From: Buttiauxella gaviniae ATCC 51604
Lineage (GTDB): Bacteria > Pseudomonadota > Gammaproteobacteria > Enterobacterales > Enterobacteriaceae
Assembly: GCF_001654835.1 (NCBI RefSeq)
Contig: NZ_LXEP01000034.1
Span: forward strand, 1 to 64,000
Direction of reading: 5' to 3'
Length of the DNA: 64,000 nt
Made by a program: the position numbers and the translations under genes. Below, in pieces: positions 38,245 through 47,601 of the stretch (position 1 is the stretch's first letter; the number at the start of each line of letters is the position of its first letter). The notes under the pieces were generated by a model, which was given only the letters and a program-made list of their open reading frames with translations, was not told the DNA's origin and searched no databases.

Positions 38245-40506
38245 TTAAGCAGGAATATGGCTAATTTTATTACTGCGCGACCAAACGCGGTGCGCAGCTA
38301 AGAGTTTCAGGAAATCATCGGTAAATGCAGTCGTGACAGTGTCACCTTCCACCACGCCTTCCTCGCCCTGGTTATTATCGATTCCTAGCTGAGTTTTGAA
38401 CTGGCGGGCATCACCTGCAAGGCCAATGACCTTTAAGTGTTTATAAGCTTCCAGTAAATAATAAGCTGCGTCACCATTATTGAGAATTGAAGTGAGATCG
38501 CCGCCGGGAACAATCACCGCATCCACTGTGACCGATGGCGAACCGGTAAACGTAGCGGCCACCGGGAGCAGGGAGCCGTCATCAGCGCTTGTTTCACCCA
38601 TGCGGGAAAACAGTAATTTAGTGTGCACGCCCTGAGCTTTCAGCGCCTTCATCGCTACCAGGACATCCGCAGCATTGGCTTTTTCACTCAGCAAAATAGC
38701 CACCACACGGCCTTTCACTGAACCGCTTGGCACGGCATACAGACTTAGGCTTGGATCTTTCTTCAGGCCGTTCACATCTTTTGGCGGCGCAACATGCATC
38801 TGTTCATCAGACAGTTCAACTCCGAGATTTTCTGCGACCGGATGGGCAAGGGAAATATCAATATGTGTCAAATGATCCAGTACACGTTCGCGGATATACG
38901 GCCTCGCGACTTTGGATAATTCGAAACTAAAGGCACTGATGATGTGCTGCTGTTCCACCGGAGTCTGGCTTTGCCAGAATAGGCGCGGTTGTGAATAATA
39001 TTCGCCAAACGATGGGCTGCGTTCACGGACTTTATGGCCCTCAATACGCTCCTGGTAACTTTCGAAACCGCCACGTTTTGGCCCTGGAGGAGTTTCACGC
39101 GGCCAGTTGTCGTTGATGGAGTTGGGTTCGTAGTTGGCTGGATTGTTGTCGATATCCATGCGATGCATGCCGTCACGCTGGAAGTTGTGATAAGGGCAGG
39201 TCGGACGGTTTATAGGAATTTCATGGAAGTTCGGCCCACCGAGACGGCTGATTTGTGTATCGGTGTAAGAGAACAAACGGCCTTGCAACAGCGGGTCGTT
39301 ACTAAAATCTAATCCTGGAACGATATGGCCCGGATGGAATGCCACTTGTTCATTTTCGGCAAAGAAATTATCCGGGTTACGGTTGAGCGTCATTTTACCC
39401 ACCAGATGAACCGGCACCAGCTCTTCGGGGATCAGTTTGGTTGGGTCGAGCAGGTCAAAGTCATATTTAAATTCATCTTCTTCCGGAATTAATTGCAAGC
39501 CCAGTTCATATTCCGGGAAGTCACCCGCTTCAATCGATTCCCAAAGGTCGCGGCGGTGGAAATCAGGATCACGTCCGGTCAGTTTTTGCGACTCATCCCA
39601 CAGTAGAGAAGCTTTACCCGCGGTCGGTTTCCAGTGGAAGCGCACGAAAGTAGCTTTACCTTCTGCGTTAATCATGCGGAAAGTGTGAATCCCAAAACCT
39701 TCCATGGTGCGGTAGCTGCGCGGCAGGCCACGGTCAGACATCGCCCAGATGACGTTGTGTAGTGTTTCAGGTTGCAGCGAGACATAGTCCCAGAAGGTGT
39801 CGTGCGCGCTGCCACCTTGCGGGATAGCCCAATGTGGCTCAGGCTTCACTGCATGGACAAAGTCCGGGAATTTGTGTGCATCCTGAATGAAAAATACCGG
39901 AGTGTTGTTACCGACTAAATCGAAAATGCCTTCTTCAGTGTAGAACTTAGTGGCAAATCCGCGGATATCACGCACTGTATCGGCCGATCCAGCGCCACCT
40001 TGCACCGTTGAAAAGCGCACAAACACCGGAGTGATTTTGTCGGGGTCAGAAAGAAAATCTGCTTTGGTCACTTCCGCCATATTTTTGTAGGGCTGGAAAT
40101 AACCGTGTGCCGCTGATCCGCGCGCATGAACGATACGCTCGGGAATCCGCTCATGGTCAAAGTGAGTGATTTTTTCCCGCAGGATAAAATCTTCCAGAAG
40201 CGTAGGCCCACGCGTACCAGCACGCAGCGAGTTCTGGTCATCAGCAATGCGCACGCCCTGATTGGTGGTCAGAGGGTAGTTTTCACCGTTTTTGCGATGC
40301 TTATCGAGCAATTTCAATTTTTCGTTGGAGGTGTCCGGGCTTTTATAACTCCCTGCTGCAGTGGGTTGCGCTCCTGGAGGGCTGGGTTCAGTTGAAGGGC
40401 GATGAGAGCCATCTTCGGGTGCCAGCGAATCCATACCAGGCTTCGATTCATTGGCGTCATGTATAGGCGCACTGTGATTCAGAGGGTGCTTATCGTTAGT
40501 CGACAT
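38245..40506 (-). CDS. katE: Catalase HPII
   Basis: KatE is the large-subunit monofunctional catalase of stationary phase. The 753-residue length equals E. coli. [12 protein letters not shown] holds the essential His128, [20 protein letters not shown] the distal Asn, and [16 protein letters not shown] the haem-ligand Tyr. A class-I glutamine-amidotransferase-like domain forms the last 150 residues ([28 protein letters not shown]). The start at 40506 follows CAGGAG; an ATG nine bases upstream is too close to that site. RpoS control is known in E. coli. Confidence 0.96.
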   Translation of the reverse strand: MSTNDKHPLNHSAPIHDANESKPGMDSLAPEDGSHRPSTEPSPPGAQPTAAGSYKSPDTSNEKLKLLDKHRKNGENYPLTTNQGVRIADDQNSLRAGTRGPTLLEDFILREKITHFDHERIPERIVHARGSAAHGYFQPYKNMAEVTKADFLSDPDKITPVFVRFSTVQGGAGSADTVRDIRGFATKFYTEEGIFDLVGNNTPVFFIQDAHKFPDFVHAVKPEPHWAIPQGGSAHDTFWDYVSLQPETLHNVIWAMSDRGLPRSYRTMEGFGIHTFRMINAEGKATFVRFHWKPTAGKASLLWDESQKLTGRDPDFHRRDLWESIEAGDFPEYELGLQLIPEEDEFKYDFDLLDPTKLIPEELVPVHLVGKMTLNRNPDNFFAENEQVAFHPGHIVPGLDFSNDPLLQGRLFSYTDTQISRLGGPNFHEIPINRPTCPYHNFQRDGMHRMDIDNNPANYEPNSINDNWPRETPPGPKRGGFESYQERIEGHKVRERSPSFGEYYSQPRLFWQSQTPVEQQHIISAFSFELSKVARPYIRERVLDHLTHIDISLAHPVAENLGVELSDEQMHVAPPKDVNGLKKDPSLSLYAVPSGSVKGRVVAILLSEKANAADVLVAMKALKAQGVHTKLLFSRMGETSADDGSLLPVAATFTGSPSVTVDAVIVPGGDLTSILNNGDAAYYLLEAYKHLKVIGLAGDARQFKTQLGIDNNQGEEGVVEGDTVTTAFTDDFLKLLAAHRVWSRSNKISHIPA

Positions 40507-40664
40507 TGAACTCATCTCCTGTTTTAGTCCTGCTCTAATTGGGCTTCGTATGGCCCAAAACAGCTTTAACTATAGGACAAGGTCATCTCGACGCGAGACT
40601 TATGGGACAGTTCTCCGTTATCATAGCGAAGTTGTTCATCAATTTAGTTTTGATTCCATTGCCT

Positions 40665-40904
40665 ATGAAACCTTTACGCCAACCGAATACTCGTCCCGTT
40701 CTTACGTACCAACCGCGTGTTGAACCCTCACCACCTTCTCATGCTTTTCGAGTGGATGGGTTTAAGGATGTGTGGCTGCTAAGCAATCGCTACGTGGCTT
40801 TTGTGCTGGTAGGAAATGCGTTCCGCCAGTCACCGCCCTTTACCTTACCGGAATCGGCACAACGCTGGGCAATACAGGTCAGACATGAAAATGAGATTTA
40901 CTGA
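40665..40904 (+). CDS. cedA: Cell division modulator CedA
   Basis: The 79-residue protein starts MKPLRQPNTRPVLTYQPRVE and has DGFKDVWLLSNRYVAFVLVG and TLPESAQRWAIQVR, matching E. coli CedA (80 residues), a small protein linked to recovery of cell division after DnaAcos over-replication and reported to bind RNA polymerase. It diverges from katE as in E. coli. No strong ribosome binding site is visible, but the homology fixes the start. Confidence 0.9.
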   Translation: MKPLRQPNTRPVLTYQPRVEPSPPSHAFRVDGFKDVWLLSNRYVAFVLVGNAFRQSPPFTLPESAQRWAIQVRHENEIY

Positions 40905-40948
40905 GAGAAGAACGAGCTCAGAGCTGTTTTAATAGACGTGAGTTTAAA

Positions 40949-40967
40949 GGCCTGCTGGGTGCAGGCC
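40949..40967. terminator. Hairpin between convergent cedA and the Sel1-repeat gene
   Basis: GGCCTGC and GCAGGCC form a 7-bp stem with a TGGGT loop. There is no clear T-run on either side. Confidence 0.4.
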
Positions 40968-40983
40968 CTGAACGCTGATTGAC

Positions 40984-41670
40984 TTACCCGCCGTTACTGA
41001 GCCGCTCAAACTCTTCACAACCGGTATCAAAGCCTTCCATGCAGCTCAAATTTAACCACTGCAATGCACGCTGTTTATTGACAGCGATAAAACCTTTTTC
41101 GCCGTTTAAAAATAACATTCCAGCCCAGTACTCGGCGTATCCGGTGCGGGAGAGTGTAGAGCTGCGTTTAAACCAGAAAGTGGCTTTTTCGTCATCTTGC
41201 GCTGTCCCTACACCGTTGGCGTAGATTAACCCCAGGAACATTTGCGCATCGACTGCCGAGTCACTTTCTATATCCTGCGAGGCGCTTTCAAGCAGTTCAA
41301 TGGCCCTGGTGTAATCGGGTTTACCCGCTTGGGTATTAACGAAAATGCGTGCCAGAGTCACTTTTCCAGACTGGCTGCCTCGTTGTACGGCCTGCTCTGC
41401 TAACGATTTAGCCTGTGGGTAATTAGCGGTAGCAGGATCAAGTATTTTGAGTTGAGCCAATAACGCCATGGCGTCGGCATCACCCTGAGCGGCTGATTTT
41501 GCAGCCCAGCTTTCTGCCTGCTGATATTCGCCGGCACTAACCAGGGTATCGGCAAGATAGAATTGCGCGCGGCTGTCACCTTCCTGCGCATGTTTCAGGT
41601 AAGGGCTATCGACATTTTCTGCCCAGGCGCCAGAGACAAAGAAGAAAAGTAGAATGCAGAGTCGTTTCAT
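40984..41670 (-). CDS. Exported Sel1-repeat (TPR-like) protein
   Basis: A signal peptide (MKRLCILLFFFVSGAWA) is followed by about five Sel1/TPR-like helical repeats, for example GDSRAQFYLADTLVSAGEYQ, GDADAMALLAQL and DAQMFLGLIYANGVGTAQDD with a following KATFWFKRS. Such proteins form solenoids that bind partner proteins in the periplasm. I do not recognise a specific function. It lies downstream of tcyP on the same strand, with a strong terminator in between, so it has its own promoter. Confidence 0.8.
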   Translation of the reverse strand: MKRLCILLFFFVSGAWAENVDSPYLKHAQEGDSRAQFYLADTLVSAGEYQQAESWAAKSAAQGDADAMALLAQLKILDPATANYPQAKSLAEQAVQRGSQSGKVTLARIFVNTQAGKPDYTRAIELLESASQDIESDSAVDAQMFLGLIYANGVGTAQDDEKATFWFKRSSTLSRTGYAEYWAGMLFLNGEKGFIAVNKQRALQWLNLSCMEGFDTGCEEFERLSNGG

Positions 41671-41734
41671 TGAGGGAAGAGGTCCGTTGAAGGCGAAAGT
41701 ATTTTGGCACCCTGAGAGGGGCTCTAAGTTATAA

Positions 41735-41769
41735 ATAAAAAAAACGGTTCCCTGTTAAAGGAACCGTTT
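41735..41769 (-). terminator. Terminator of tcyP
   Basis: On the minus strand AAACGGTTCC and GGAACCGTTT form a 10-bp stem with an 8-base loop, followed by TTTTTTTTATTTA. It lies 35 bases after the tcyP stop. Confidence 0.9.
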
Positions 41770-41803
41770 ATTGTCGCAGATTATAAGGTGGTTTTGCTAC
41801 TGA

Positions 41804-43195
41804 TTAGCGATGCGCCAATTCCGCTTCTTCATCACTATTGAGTAATTCTTTATCCGTCTGCTTCATCAACTGGCTGGTGATAGTACCGGCAGTCATTGAA
41901 CCGCTAACGTTCAGAGCAGTACGACCCATATCAATAAGTGGCTCAACAGAAATCAGCAATGCTACCAGTGTGACCGGCAAGCCCATGGCTGGCAGAACAA
42001 TCAGGGCTGCGAAGGTTGCACCGCCACCGACGCCCGCAACACCTGCGGAGCTTACGGTTACGATACCAACCAGAGTTGCAATCCAAATAGGGTCCAGCGG
42101 GTTAATCCCGACGGTTGGAGCGACCATCACCGCCAGCATGGCAGGATACAGACCAGCACAACCGTTCTGACCAATGGTGGCACCAAAGGACGCAGCGAAG
42201 CTTGCGATGGACTCAGGAACACCCAGACGGCGAGTTTGCGCTTCAACGTTCAATGGAATGCTGGCGGCGCTTGAACGACTGGTGAAGGCAAAAGTCAGTA
42301 CAGGCCAGACCTTACGGAAGTATTTCAGCGGGCTCACGCCGTTTACGGCCAGCAATACTGCGTGCACGCCGAACATAATTGCTAGACCGAGATAAGACGC
42401 AACCACGAAACTACCAAGTTTGATGATGTCTTGCAGGTTTGAACCGGCAACAACTTTGGTCATCAGCGCAAGTACACCATATGGCGTCAATTGCATGACC
42501 AGGCGCACCAGCTTCATTACCCAGCTTTGCAGCGTGTCGATAGCCACCAGAACACGTTCACCTTTCGGCGCATCGTCTTTGAGTAATTTCAGTGCGGCGA
42601 CACCCAGGAAGGCCGCGAAAATCACTACGCTAATTATTGAGGTTGGATTCGCTCCAGTCAGGTCAGCAAACGGGTTTTTCGGCACGAATGACAGAATCAG
42701 TTGCGGCACGTTCAGGTCAGCCACTTTGCCCACATAGGTGGTTTCAATGGTGCTTAGACGAGCGGTTTCAGCTGTACCTTGTACTAAACCTTCAGCCGTC
42801 AGGCCGAACAGGTTGGTCACCAACACGCCGACAAGTGCCGAGATCAAAGTGGTAAACAGCAAGGTTCCGATGGTCAGGAAGCTGATTTTCCCCAGTGAAG
42901 AGGCATTATGCAAACGAGCTACCGCGCTCAGAATTGAGGCGAACACTAATGGCATGACGATCATTTGCAACAGTTGTACATAACCGTTACCAACGATGTT
43001 AAACCACTGGATAGATTGTTTAAGTACCGGGCTGTCTTCGCCATAAATGGTGTGCAGCGCCAGGCCATATACTACGCCCATTGCTAAACCAAGCAGTACT
43101 TTTTTTGCCAGACTCCACTGTTTGTGGCGAGTTTGCGCCAGCAACAGCAGCAGAATAACGAACACGATAACGTTCGCTATAAGTGGAAAATTCAT
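41804..43195 (-). CDS. tcyP: L-cystine symporter TcyP
   Basis: TcyP (YdjN) imports L-cystine, and in E. coli also selenocystine, as a proton or cation symporter of the DAACS glutamate-transporter family. The 463-residue protein has 8-10 membrane segments, with [53 protein letters not shown] and [20 protein letters not shown] (the two re-entrant hairpin regions). GGAGATA precedes the ATG. CysB control is known in E. coli; no site is evident by eye. Confidence 0.94.
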   Translation of the reverse strand: MNFPLIANVIVFVILLLLLAQTRHKQWSLAKKVLLGLAMGVVYGLALHTIYGEDSPVLKQSIQWFNIVGNGYVQLLQMIVMPLVFASILSAVARLHNASSLGKISFLTIGTLLFTTLISALVGVLVTNLFGLTAEGLVQGTAETARLSTIETTYVGKVADLNVPQLILSFVPKNPFADLTGANPTSIISVVIFAAFLGVAALKLLKDDAPKGERVLVAIDTLQSWVMKLVRLVMQLTPYGVLALMTKVVAGSNLQDIIKLGSFVVASYLGLAIMFGVHAVLLAVNGVSPLKYFRKVWPVLTFAFTSRSSAASIPLNVEAQTRRLGVPESIASFAASFGATIGQNGCAGLYPAMLAVMVAPTVGINPLDPIWIATLVGIVTVSSAGVAGVGGGATFAALIVLPAMGLPVTLVALLISVEPLIDMGRTALNVSGSMTAGTITSQLMKQTDKELLNSDEEAELAHR

Positions 43196-43328
43196 CCCCG
43201 TATCTCCTGAGTGTTTTTTAAATAGATGGACTGATTGCCATCTTTATTGTGTAAATCGTACCAGAAGCTTAGAACGACACTTATATTCAAAAGGAATTGA
43301 TTATTACATTTTGATTAGTTTCGTCTAA

Positions 43329-43919
43329 TTATTGTGCTGAATGGTGATTTAAAAGGCTGTTGAAGGTCATTTGCATTGAAATTATCACCTGTGATGACCA
43401 ACGCACCGCACTGTTATCGGGCAAACTTTGCGGCATCCACACAGCCAGACCAAACAGCGCCATACACAAAACGCGTTCAAGTTGGTTGCCTTTTTGCGGT
43501 CTGACAATCGGAAAGCGAAAGCGCAAACGGCATGGCCACAGCAGTGGAACTCCAGCAGGCGTAAGCATATCTGCCAGAATATGGCTCAAATAACCCAACA
43601 CCATGCCTTGTAACGCATCGGCGGGAATAACCCAGGTTTCAGGGACTTTAAGATAGAACAGTGCAAGGCTTGCAAACACCGCAAACAAACTGTGTGTAAA
43701 GCCCCTATGACCGCAGGCACGGGCGATAGGTTTGGAAATCCACGGCAGGCGCTGGCCCAGAAACGACTTTGGATGGTCGATATCTGGTAATAAGCAGGTC
43801 AGAATGGCTGACGGCACAATATGCCACCAGTCTCCTTGAGCAAGCACGGGCGTGAGTTCGGCGTTTTTTGCGAAAACTGCGCAGGCAATGGAAAAAAGAA
43901 GATGGCCTTCCGCCGTCAT
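43329..43919 (-). CDS. ydjM: SOS-induced inner-membrane protein YdjM
   Basis: The 196-residue protein belongs to the YdjM/LexA-regulated membrane-bound metal-dependent hydrolase family. The motifs LLPDIDHPKS, ACGHRGFTHS and LGYLSHILADMLTPAG hold the conserved Asp and His residues, with four membrane segments. Its substrate is unknown. A perfect LexA box lies 20 bases upstream, as expected for this SOS gene. Confidence 0.93.
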   Translation of the reverse strand: MTAEGHLLFSIACAVFAKNAELTPVLAQGDWWHIVPSAILTCLLPDIDHPKSFLGQRLPWISKPIARACGHRGFTHSLFAVFASLALFYLKVPETWVIPADALQGMVLGYLSHILADMLTPAGVPLLWPCRLRFRFPIVRPQKGNQLERVLCMALFGLAVWMPQSLPDNSAVRWSSQVIISMQMTFNSLLNHHSAQ

Positions 43920-43938
43920 GATACTACCTGGATGAAAA

Positions 43939-43954
43939 CTGTCGATTCATACAG
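43939..43954. promoter_or_regulatory. LexA box of ydjM
   Basis: CTGTCGATTCATACAG fits CTGT-N8-ACAG exactly. A neighbouring TAGGGATTTTATACAG (43957-43972) keeps only one half. E. coli ydjM carries two LexA boxes, so the second seems to have decayed here. Confidence 0.85.
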
Positions 43955-44032
43955 TATAGGGATTTTATACAGTAGACGGAAGAGGTGACGGCGTAACATT
44001 TTGCTACCGCCGGTTACCCGGCGATAGCGGAT

Positions 44033-44794
44033 TTACCGGGCTAGCCAGCCACCGTCGACTGCAATGGTATATCCGTTGACGTAATCGGACGCGCTTGACG
44101 CGAGAAAAACTATTGGGCCTTGTAGATCCGCGGGAGCACCCCATCGGCCGGCTGGAATACGGTCGAGTATTTCCTGGCTGCGCACTTCGTCATCACGCAG
44201 TTGTTGAGTATTGTTAGTAGCCATATATCCCGGTGCAATGGCATTCACATTAATACTGTGTTGTGCCCATTCGTTTGCCAGCAGTCGCGTGACACCGAGC
44301 ACCGCGCTTTTTGATGCCGTATAAGAGGGAACCCGGATACCGCCCTGGAATGACAACATTGAGGCGATATTAATAATTTTCCCGCCACCACCTTGCCTGA
44401 TGAATTGTTTTGCTACCGCCTGAGAGAGAAAGAACACTGATTTAATGTTCAGGTTCATCACGTCGTCCCAATTTTTCTCGCTAAATTCAAGGGCGTCTTC
44501 GCGGCGAATGGTGCCCGCGTTATTGACCAGAATGTCTATTTTCCCCATTCCCGCCACAGCTTGTTCGATGATGCCCGGAATGACCTCGTGCTGACTTAAA
44601 TCTGCCTGGATGGCGAGAAAACGTCGCCCCAACGCTTCCACTTTTTGCGCGGTTTCGTGCGGAATTTTGCGGTTCACACTAACGATGTCACAACCAGCCT
44701 CAGCAAGGCCGATCGCCATTCCCTGACCCAATCCAGTGTCACAACCTGTGACGATAGCGACTTTACCCTGCAGATTAAAAGCATCGAGAATCAT
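44033..44794 (-). CDS. kduD: 2-dehydro-3-deoxy-D-gluconate 5-dehydrogenase
   Basis: KduD reduces 2,5-diketo-3-deoxygluconate to 2-keto-3-deoxygluconate in pectin and hexuronate breakdown. The 253-residue short-chain dehydrogenase equals E. coli KduD in length. It has IVTGCDTGLGQGMA (NAD-binding), NNAGTIRREDA, and the catalytic SYTASKSAVLG. The ATG at 44794 has CCGGGGT upstream. kduI, its usual partner, is not next to it; the neighbours are ydjM and hxpB. Confidence 0.88.
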   Translation of the reverse strand: MILDAFNLQGKVAIVTGCDTGLGQGMAIGLAEAGCDIVSVNRKIPHETAQKVEALGRRFLAIQADLSQHEVIPGIIEQAVAGMGKIDILVNNAGTIRREDALEFSEKNWDDVMNLNIKSVFFLSQAVAKQFIRQGGGGKIINIASMLSFQGGIRVPSYTASKSAVLGVTRLLANEWAQHSINVNAIAPGYMATNNTQQLRDDEVRSQEILDRIPAGRWGAPADLQGPIVFLASSASDYVNGYTIAVDGGWLAR

Positions 44795-44950
44795 AGTTAC
44801 CCCGGTATCCGGAAAAGCGCATATGCGCGTGTAAATCAAGAATAGATACGGGATGGGGGAAATTCAAATTAATATGAAATAGTGTTTCAATAATTTTGAC
44901 GGAGGTATGATTTCGAGAAAGATGCGGGGAGTCCCGCACCTTATAAAAGA

Positions 44951-45619
44951 TTAGCCAAGGAGGTGTTCAGCGCGTAATTCAACCAGTGACGGGAGTTTAA
45001 CGTTGGCAAGACACCAGCGCACATCATCATGGTTTTCTTCGGCGGGAACCACGATTGAACGCATCCGTGCAGCTTTGGTGGCAATCATTCCATTTACGGA
45101 ATCTTCAAGTGTCACACAGGTAAGGGGATCGACACCTAATTTTGCTGCGGCATCCAGGTAAACCTGAGGGTGCGGTTTGCTGTAAGACAGGTGTTCAGCT
45201 GAGGCGATGGCATCAAACTGGTCACGCAGATCAAACATTTCCAGAACGCGTTCAAGCATATGCAGAGGTGATGCAGAAGCTAAACCTACTTTCAGCCCCT
45301 GTGCTTTGCACAATGCAACTGCTTCACGCACACCTGGCAAGAGAGGGCGTTTTTCTTCAACTAAGGAGATGGCTCGGGTAATGACACGGTTGGTCACTTC
45401 TTCACGCGTTGGACCATTCCACGGTTGGTGTGAGAACCACAGGTCGACGACCAGATCGATACGCAAGCCGAGCGTATCGGGTAGTTCGCAACGGCGGGAA
45501 ATATCTACGCCTATGCTTGCCATAACCTCCAGCTCTGCTTCATCCCATAACGGTTCTGAATCAATCAACAAACCGTCCATATCAAAAATTGCAGCTACAA
45601 TTTGGCGAGTAACAGCCAT
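44951..45619 (-). CDS. hxpB: Hexitol/sugar phosphatase HxpB (YniC)
   Basis: The 222-residue HAD hydrolase dephosphorylates sugar phosphates, including 2-deoxyglucose 6-phosphate. Motif I is IFDMDGLLIDSEP, motif II GLASAS, motif III the Lys in YSKPHPQVYL, and motif IV TLEDSVNGM. A cap domain lies between motifs I and II. It is divergent from yniB as in E. coli. Confidence 0.93.
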   Translation of the reverse strand: MAVTRQIVAAIFDMDGLLIDSEPLWDEAELEVMASIGVDISRRCELPDTLGLRIDLVVDLWFSHQPWNGPTREEVTNRVITRAISLVEEKRPLLPGVREAVALCKAQGLKVGLASASPLHMLERVLEMFDLRDQFDAIASAEHLSYSKPHPQVYLDAAAKLGVDPLTCVTLEDSVNGMIATKAARMRSIVVPAEENHDDVRWCLANVKLPSLVELRAEHLLG

Positions 45620-45786
45620 TTATCGACTCCTGTCATTTATGTATTAAAGATAAGATCTCTAATCAATAGCTGGAATTACCCGAGGATGCCACTGCTTTGT
45701 GAAATTCGCCCGTAAAGCTCAGGCGAAATCACACCGGACAAGGTAGACTTTGTGCGTACAAGTTGCGTCTTAACTAAGGGGAACGA

Positions 45787-46323
45787 ATGACGTATCAACA
45801 AGCTGGACGCATTGCCGTACTCAAACGTGTGGCTGGCTGGGTAATTTTTATCCCGGCGGTAATTTCTACACTGATTTCGATTTTGAAGTTTATGGATGCA
45901 CACAGCGAAAAACAGGCAGGCATTAATGCCGTGATGCTGGATTTTGCTCATGTCATGATTGAGATGATGCGTTTCAATACGCCATTTTTAAATTTCTTCT
46001 GGTACAACTCGCCTCAACCAGAGTTCCACCAGCAGGCAAACATACTGTTCTGGGTCATCTACGCATTGATATTTGTTGGCCTCGCATTACAGGCATCTGG
46101 GGCACGTATGAGCCGCCAGGCGAAGTTTTTGCGTGAAGGTGTGCAAGATCAATTGATTCTGGAACAAGCAAAAGGCCCCGAAGGGTTAACGAAAGCGCAG
46201 ATCGATGCAAAAATTGTCGTTCCACGACACACGATTTTCCTGCAAATTTTCCCGCTCTATGTTTTACCTATCATCATTATCGTCATCGGCTACTTCTTCT
46301 TTTCATTACTGGGTTTCATCTAA
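45787..46323 (+). CDS. yniB: Inner-membrane protein YniB
   Basis: The 178-residue protein has four hydrophobic segments (VAGWVIFIPAVISTLISIL, ILFWVIYALIFVGLALQ and two near the C-terminus) and a charged cytosolic loop with GLTKAQIDAKIVVPRHT. It matches E. coli YniB, of unknown function. The ATG follows AAGGGGAACG. In E. coli yniA follows; here a four-gene insert lies between. Confidence 0.9.
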   Translation: MTYQQAGRIAVLKRVAGWVIFIPAVISTLISILKFMDAHSEKQAGINAVMLDFAHVMIEMMRFNTPFLNFFWYNSPQPEFHQQANILFWVIYALIFVGLALQASGARMSRQAKFLREGVQDQLILEQAKGPEGLTKAQIDAKIVVPRHTIFLQIFPLYVLPIIIIVIGYFFFSLLGFI

Positions 46324-46327
46324 TAAG

Positions 46328-46354
46328 ACCGCTCTCCTGGAGATGGAGAGCGGT
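46328..46354. terminator. Hairpin between convergent yniB and the nucleoside operon
   Basis: ACCGCTCTCC and GGAGAGCGGT form a 10-bp stem with a 7-base loop. T-rich flanks are modest on either side, so it could serve both genes. Confidence 0.7.
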
Positions 46355-46366
46355 TAATGTTTTGCT

Positions 46367-47599
46367 TCAGTGGGCGATTAAGTAAAACAACCCGGTTAAA
46401 GCTGCACTCATCAGATTGGATAGAGTGCCTGCCAGAATGACTTTTGCACCCATTTGAGCGATAAAACTTTTCTGTGCGGGAACAATACCACCCAGTACGC
46501 CAATCAATGCCGCGGGTGCGGACAGATTAGCGAATCCTGCCAGTGCCATAATCACGATGATTTGCGAGTACTCGGAGAGTTCCGACTTGAGTGATATAAA
46601 ACTGGTGTAGGCAACAAACTCATTTAGCACCAGCTTTTGTCCCAGCAAACTCCCAACTTGCAGCATCTCGGCTCCAGGTACACCCAACAGCCATGCAATG
46701 GGAGCAAAGAGATAACTAAATATGAGTTGTAGTGTGATGTTAGCGACGCCAAAAAGATTAAATGCCCAGCCAAGCAGACCATTGACCATGGCAATCAATG
46801 CGATTAATGCCAGTAGCATTGCACCGACATTCACCGCTAACTTCAGGCCAGATATAGCTCCGTTAGTTGCCGCTTCAACGATGTTAATCGGCCTTTCTTC
46901 ATGGTTTTCATTATCCTCAATGTGAATATCGGCAACCTTGTCAGGTTCGGTTTCCGGGTAGAGAATTTTTGCCATTAATAGCCCGCCGGGCGCGGACATG
47001 AAAGAGGCCGCAACCAGATAACGCATTTCAATCCCCATACTGGCGTAACCGACCAGAACCGACCCAGCGATGGAAGCAACGCCGCCACACATCAAAGCAA
47101 AAAGTTCTGAGCGTGTCATTTTTGGGGCGTAGGGGCGCATTAGCACGAATACATCGGTGTTACCGGCAAAAATATTTGCAGTAGCCGCCATGGATTCTGC
47201 GGGACTGGTTTTTAACAACTTATGAATGGCGGTACCGATAATACGGATCACCCATTGCATAATGCCGAGGTAATAGAGCACGGAGAAGAGTGCTGACATA
47301 AAGATAATGATCGGCAAAACGTGAAACGCGAACAGGAAGCCCATTTTAAAGCGGCCTAAATCACCAAAAAGAAAATTAATCCCCTCAGATGAATAAGTTA
47401 GCACTCCAGAAAGGCTGTTAGAGATGGAAAGTAAGATTCTCTCGCCAGCGGGAACATAAAGTATGAATGCCGCCACGGATGCCTGAATAGTAAAAGCACC
47501 GATGACTGTGCGTAACTTAATTGCTCTGCGATTTGACGAAAATAGCAGTGCGATGGCCAGCAGAACAAGAATACATAGGCAAAGAATAAATATGCGCAT
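46367..47599 (-). CDS. Concentrative nucleoside transporter (CNT family, NupX-like) with altered binding motif
   Basis: The 410-residue inner-membrane symporter has the CNT architecture (about eight segments plus re-entrant hairpins): FRVLP-like AFHVLPIIIFMSALFSVLYY, LFALMCGGVASIAGSVLVGY, and GQKLVLNEFVAY. Two nucleoside-contacting positions deviate. The motif G-Q-T/N-E is G146-N-T-D149 here, and the Ser three residues after the conserved Asn of GFANxxS is Ala361 (GFANLSAPAA). Glu327 and Asn358 are kept. This suggests a nucleoside-like substrate with changed base or sugar specificity. It is the last gene of the operon, two bases after the hydrolase. Confidence 0.88.
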   Translation of the reverse strand: MRIFILCLCILVLLAIALLFSSNRRAIKLRTVIGAFTIQASVAAFILYVPAGERILLSISNSLSGVLTYSSEGINFLFGDLGRFKMGFLFAFHVLPIIIFMSALFSVLYYLGIMQWVIRIIGTAIHKLLKTSPAESMAATANIFAGNTDVFVLMRPYAPKMTRSELFALMCGGVASIAGSVLVGYASMGIEMRYLVAASFMSAPGGLLMAKILYPETEPDKVADIHIEDNENHEERPINIVEAATNGAISGLKLAVNVGAMLLALIALIAMVNGLLGWAFNLFGVANITLQLIFSYLFAPIAWLLGVPGAEMLQVGSLLGQKLVLNEFVAYTSFISLKSELSEYSQIIVIMALAGFANLSAPAALIGVLGGIVPAQKSFIAQMGAKVILAGTLSNLMSAALTGLFYLIAH

Positions 47600-47601
47600 G
47601 T

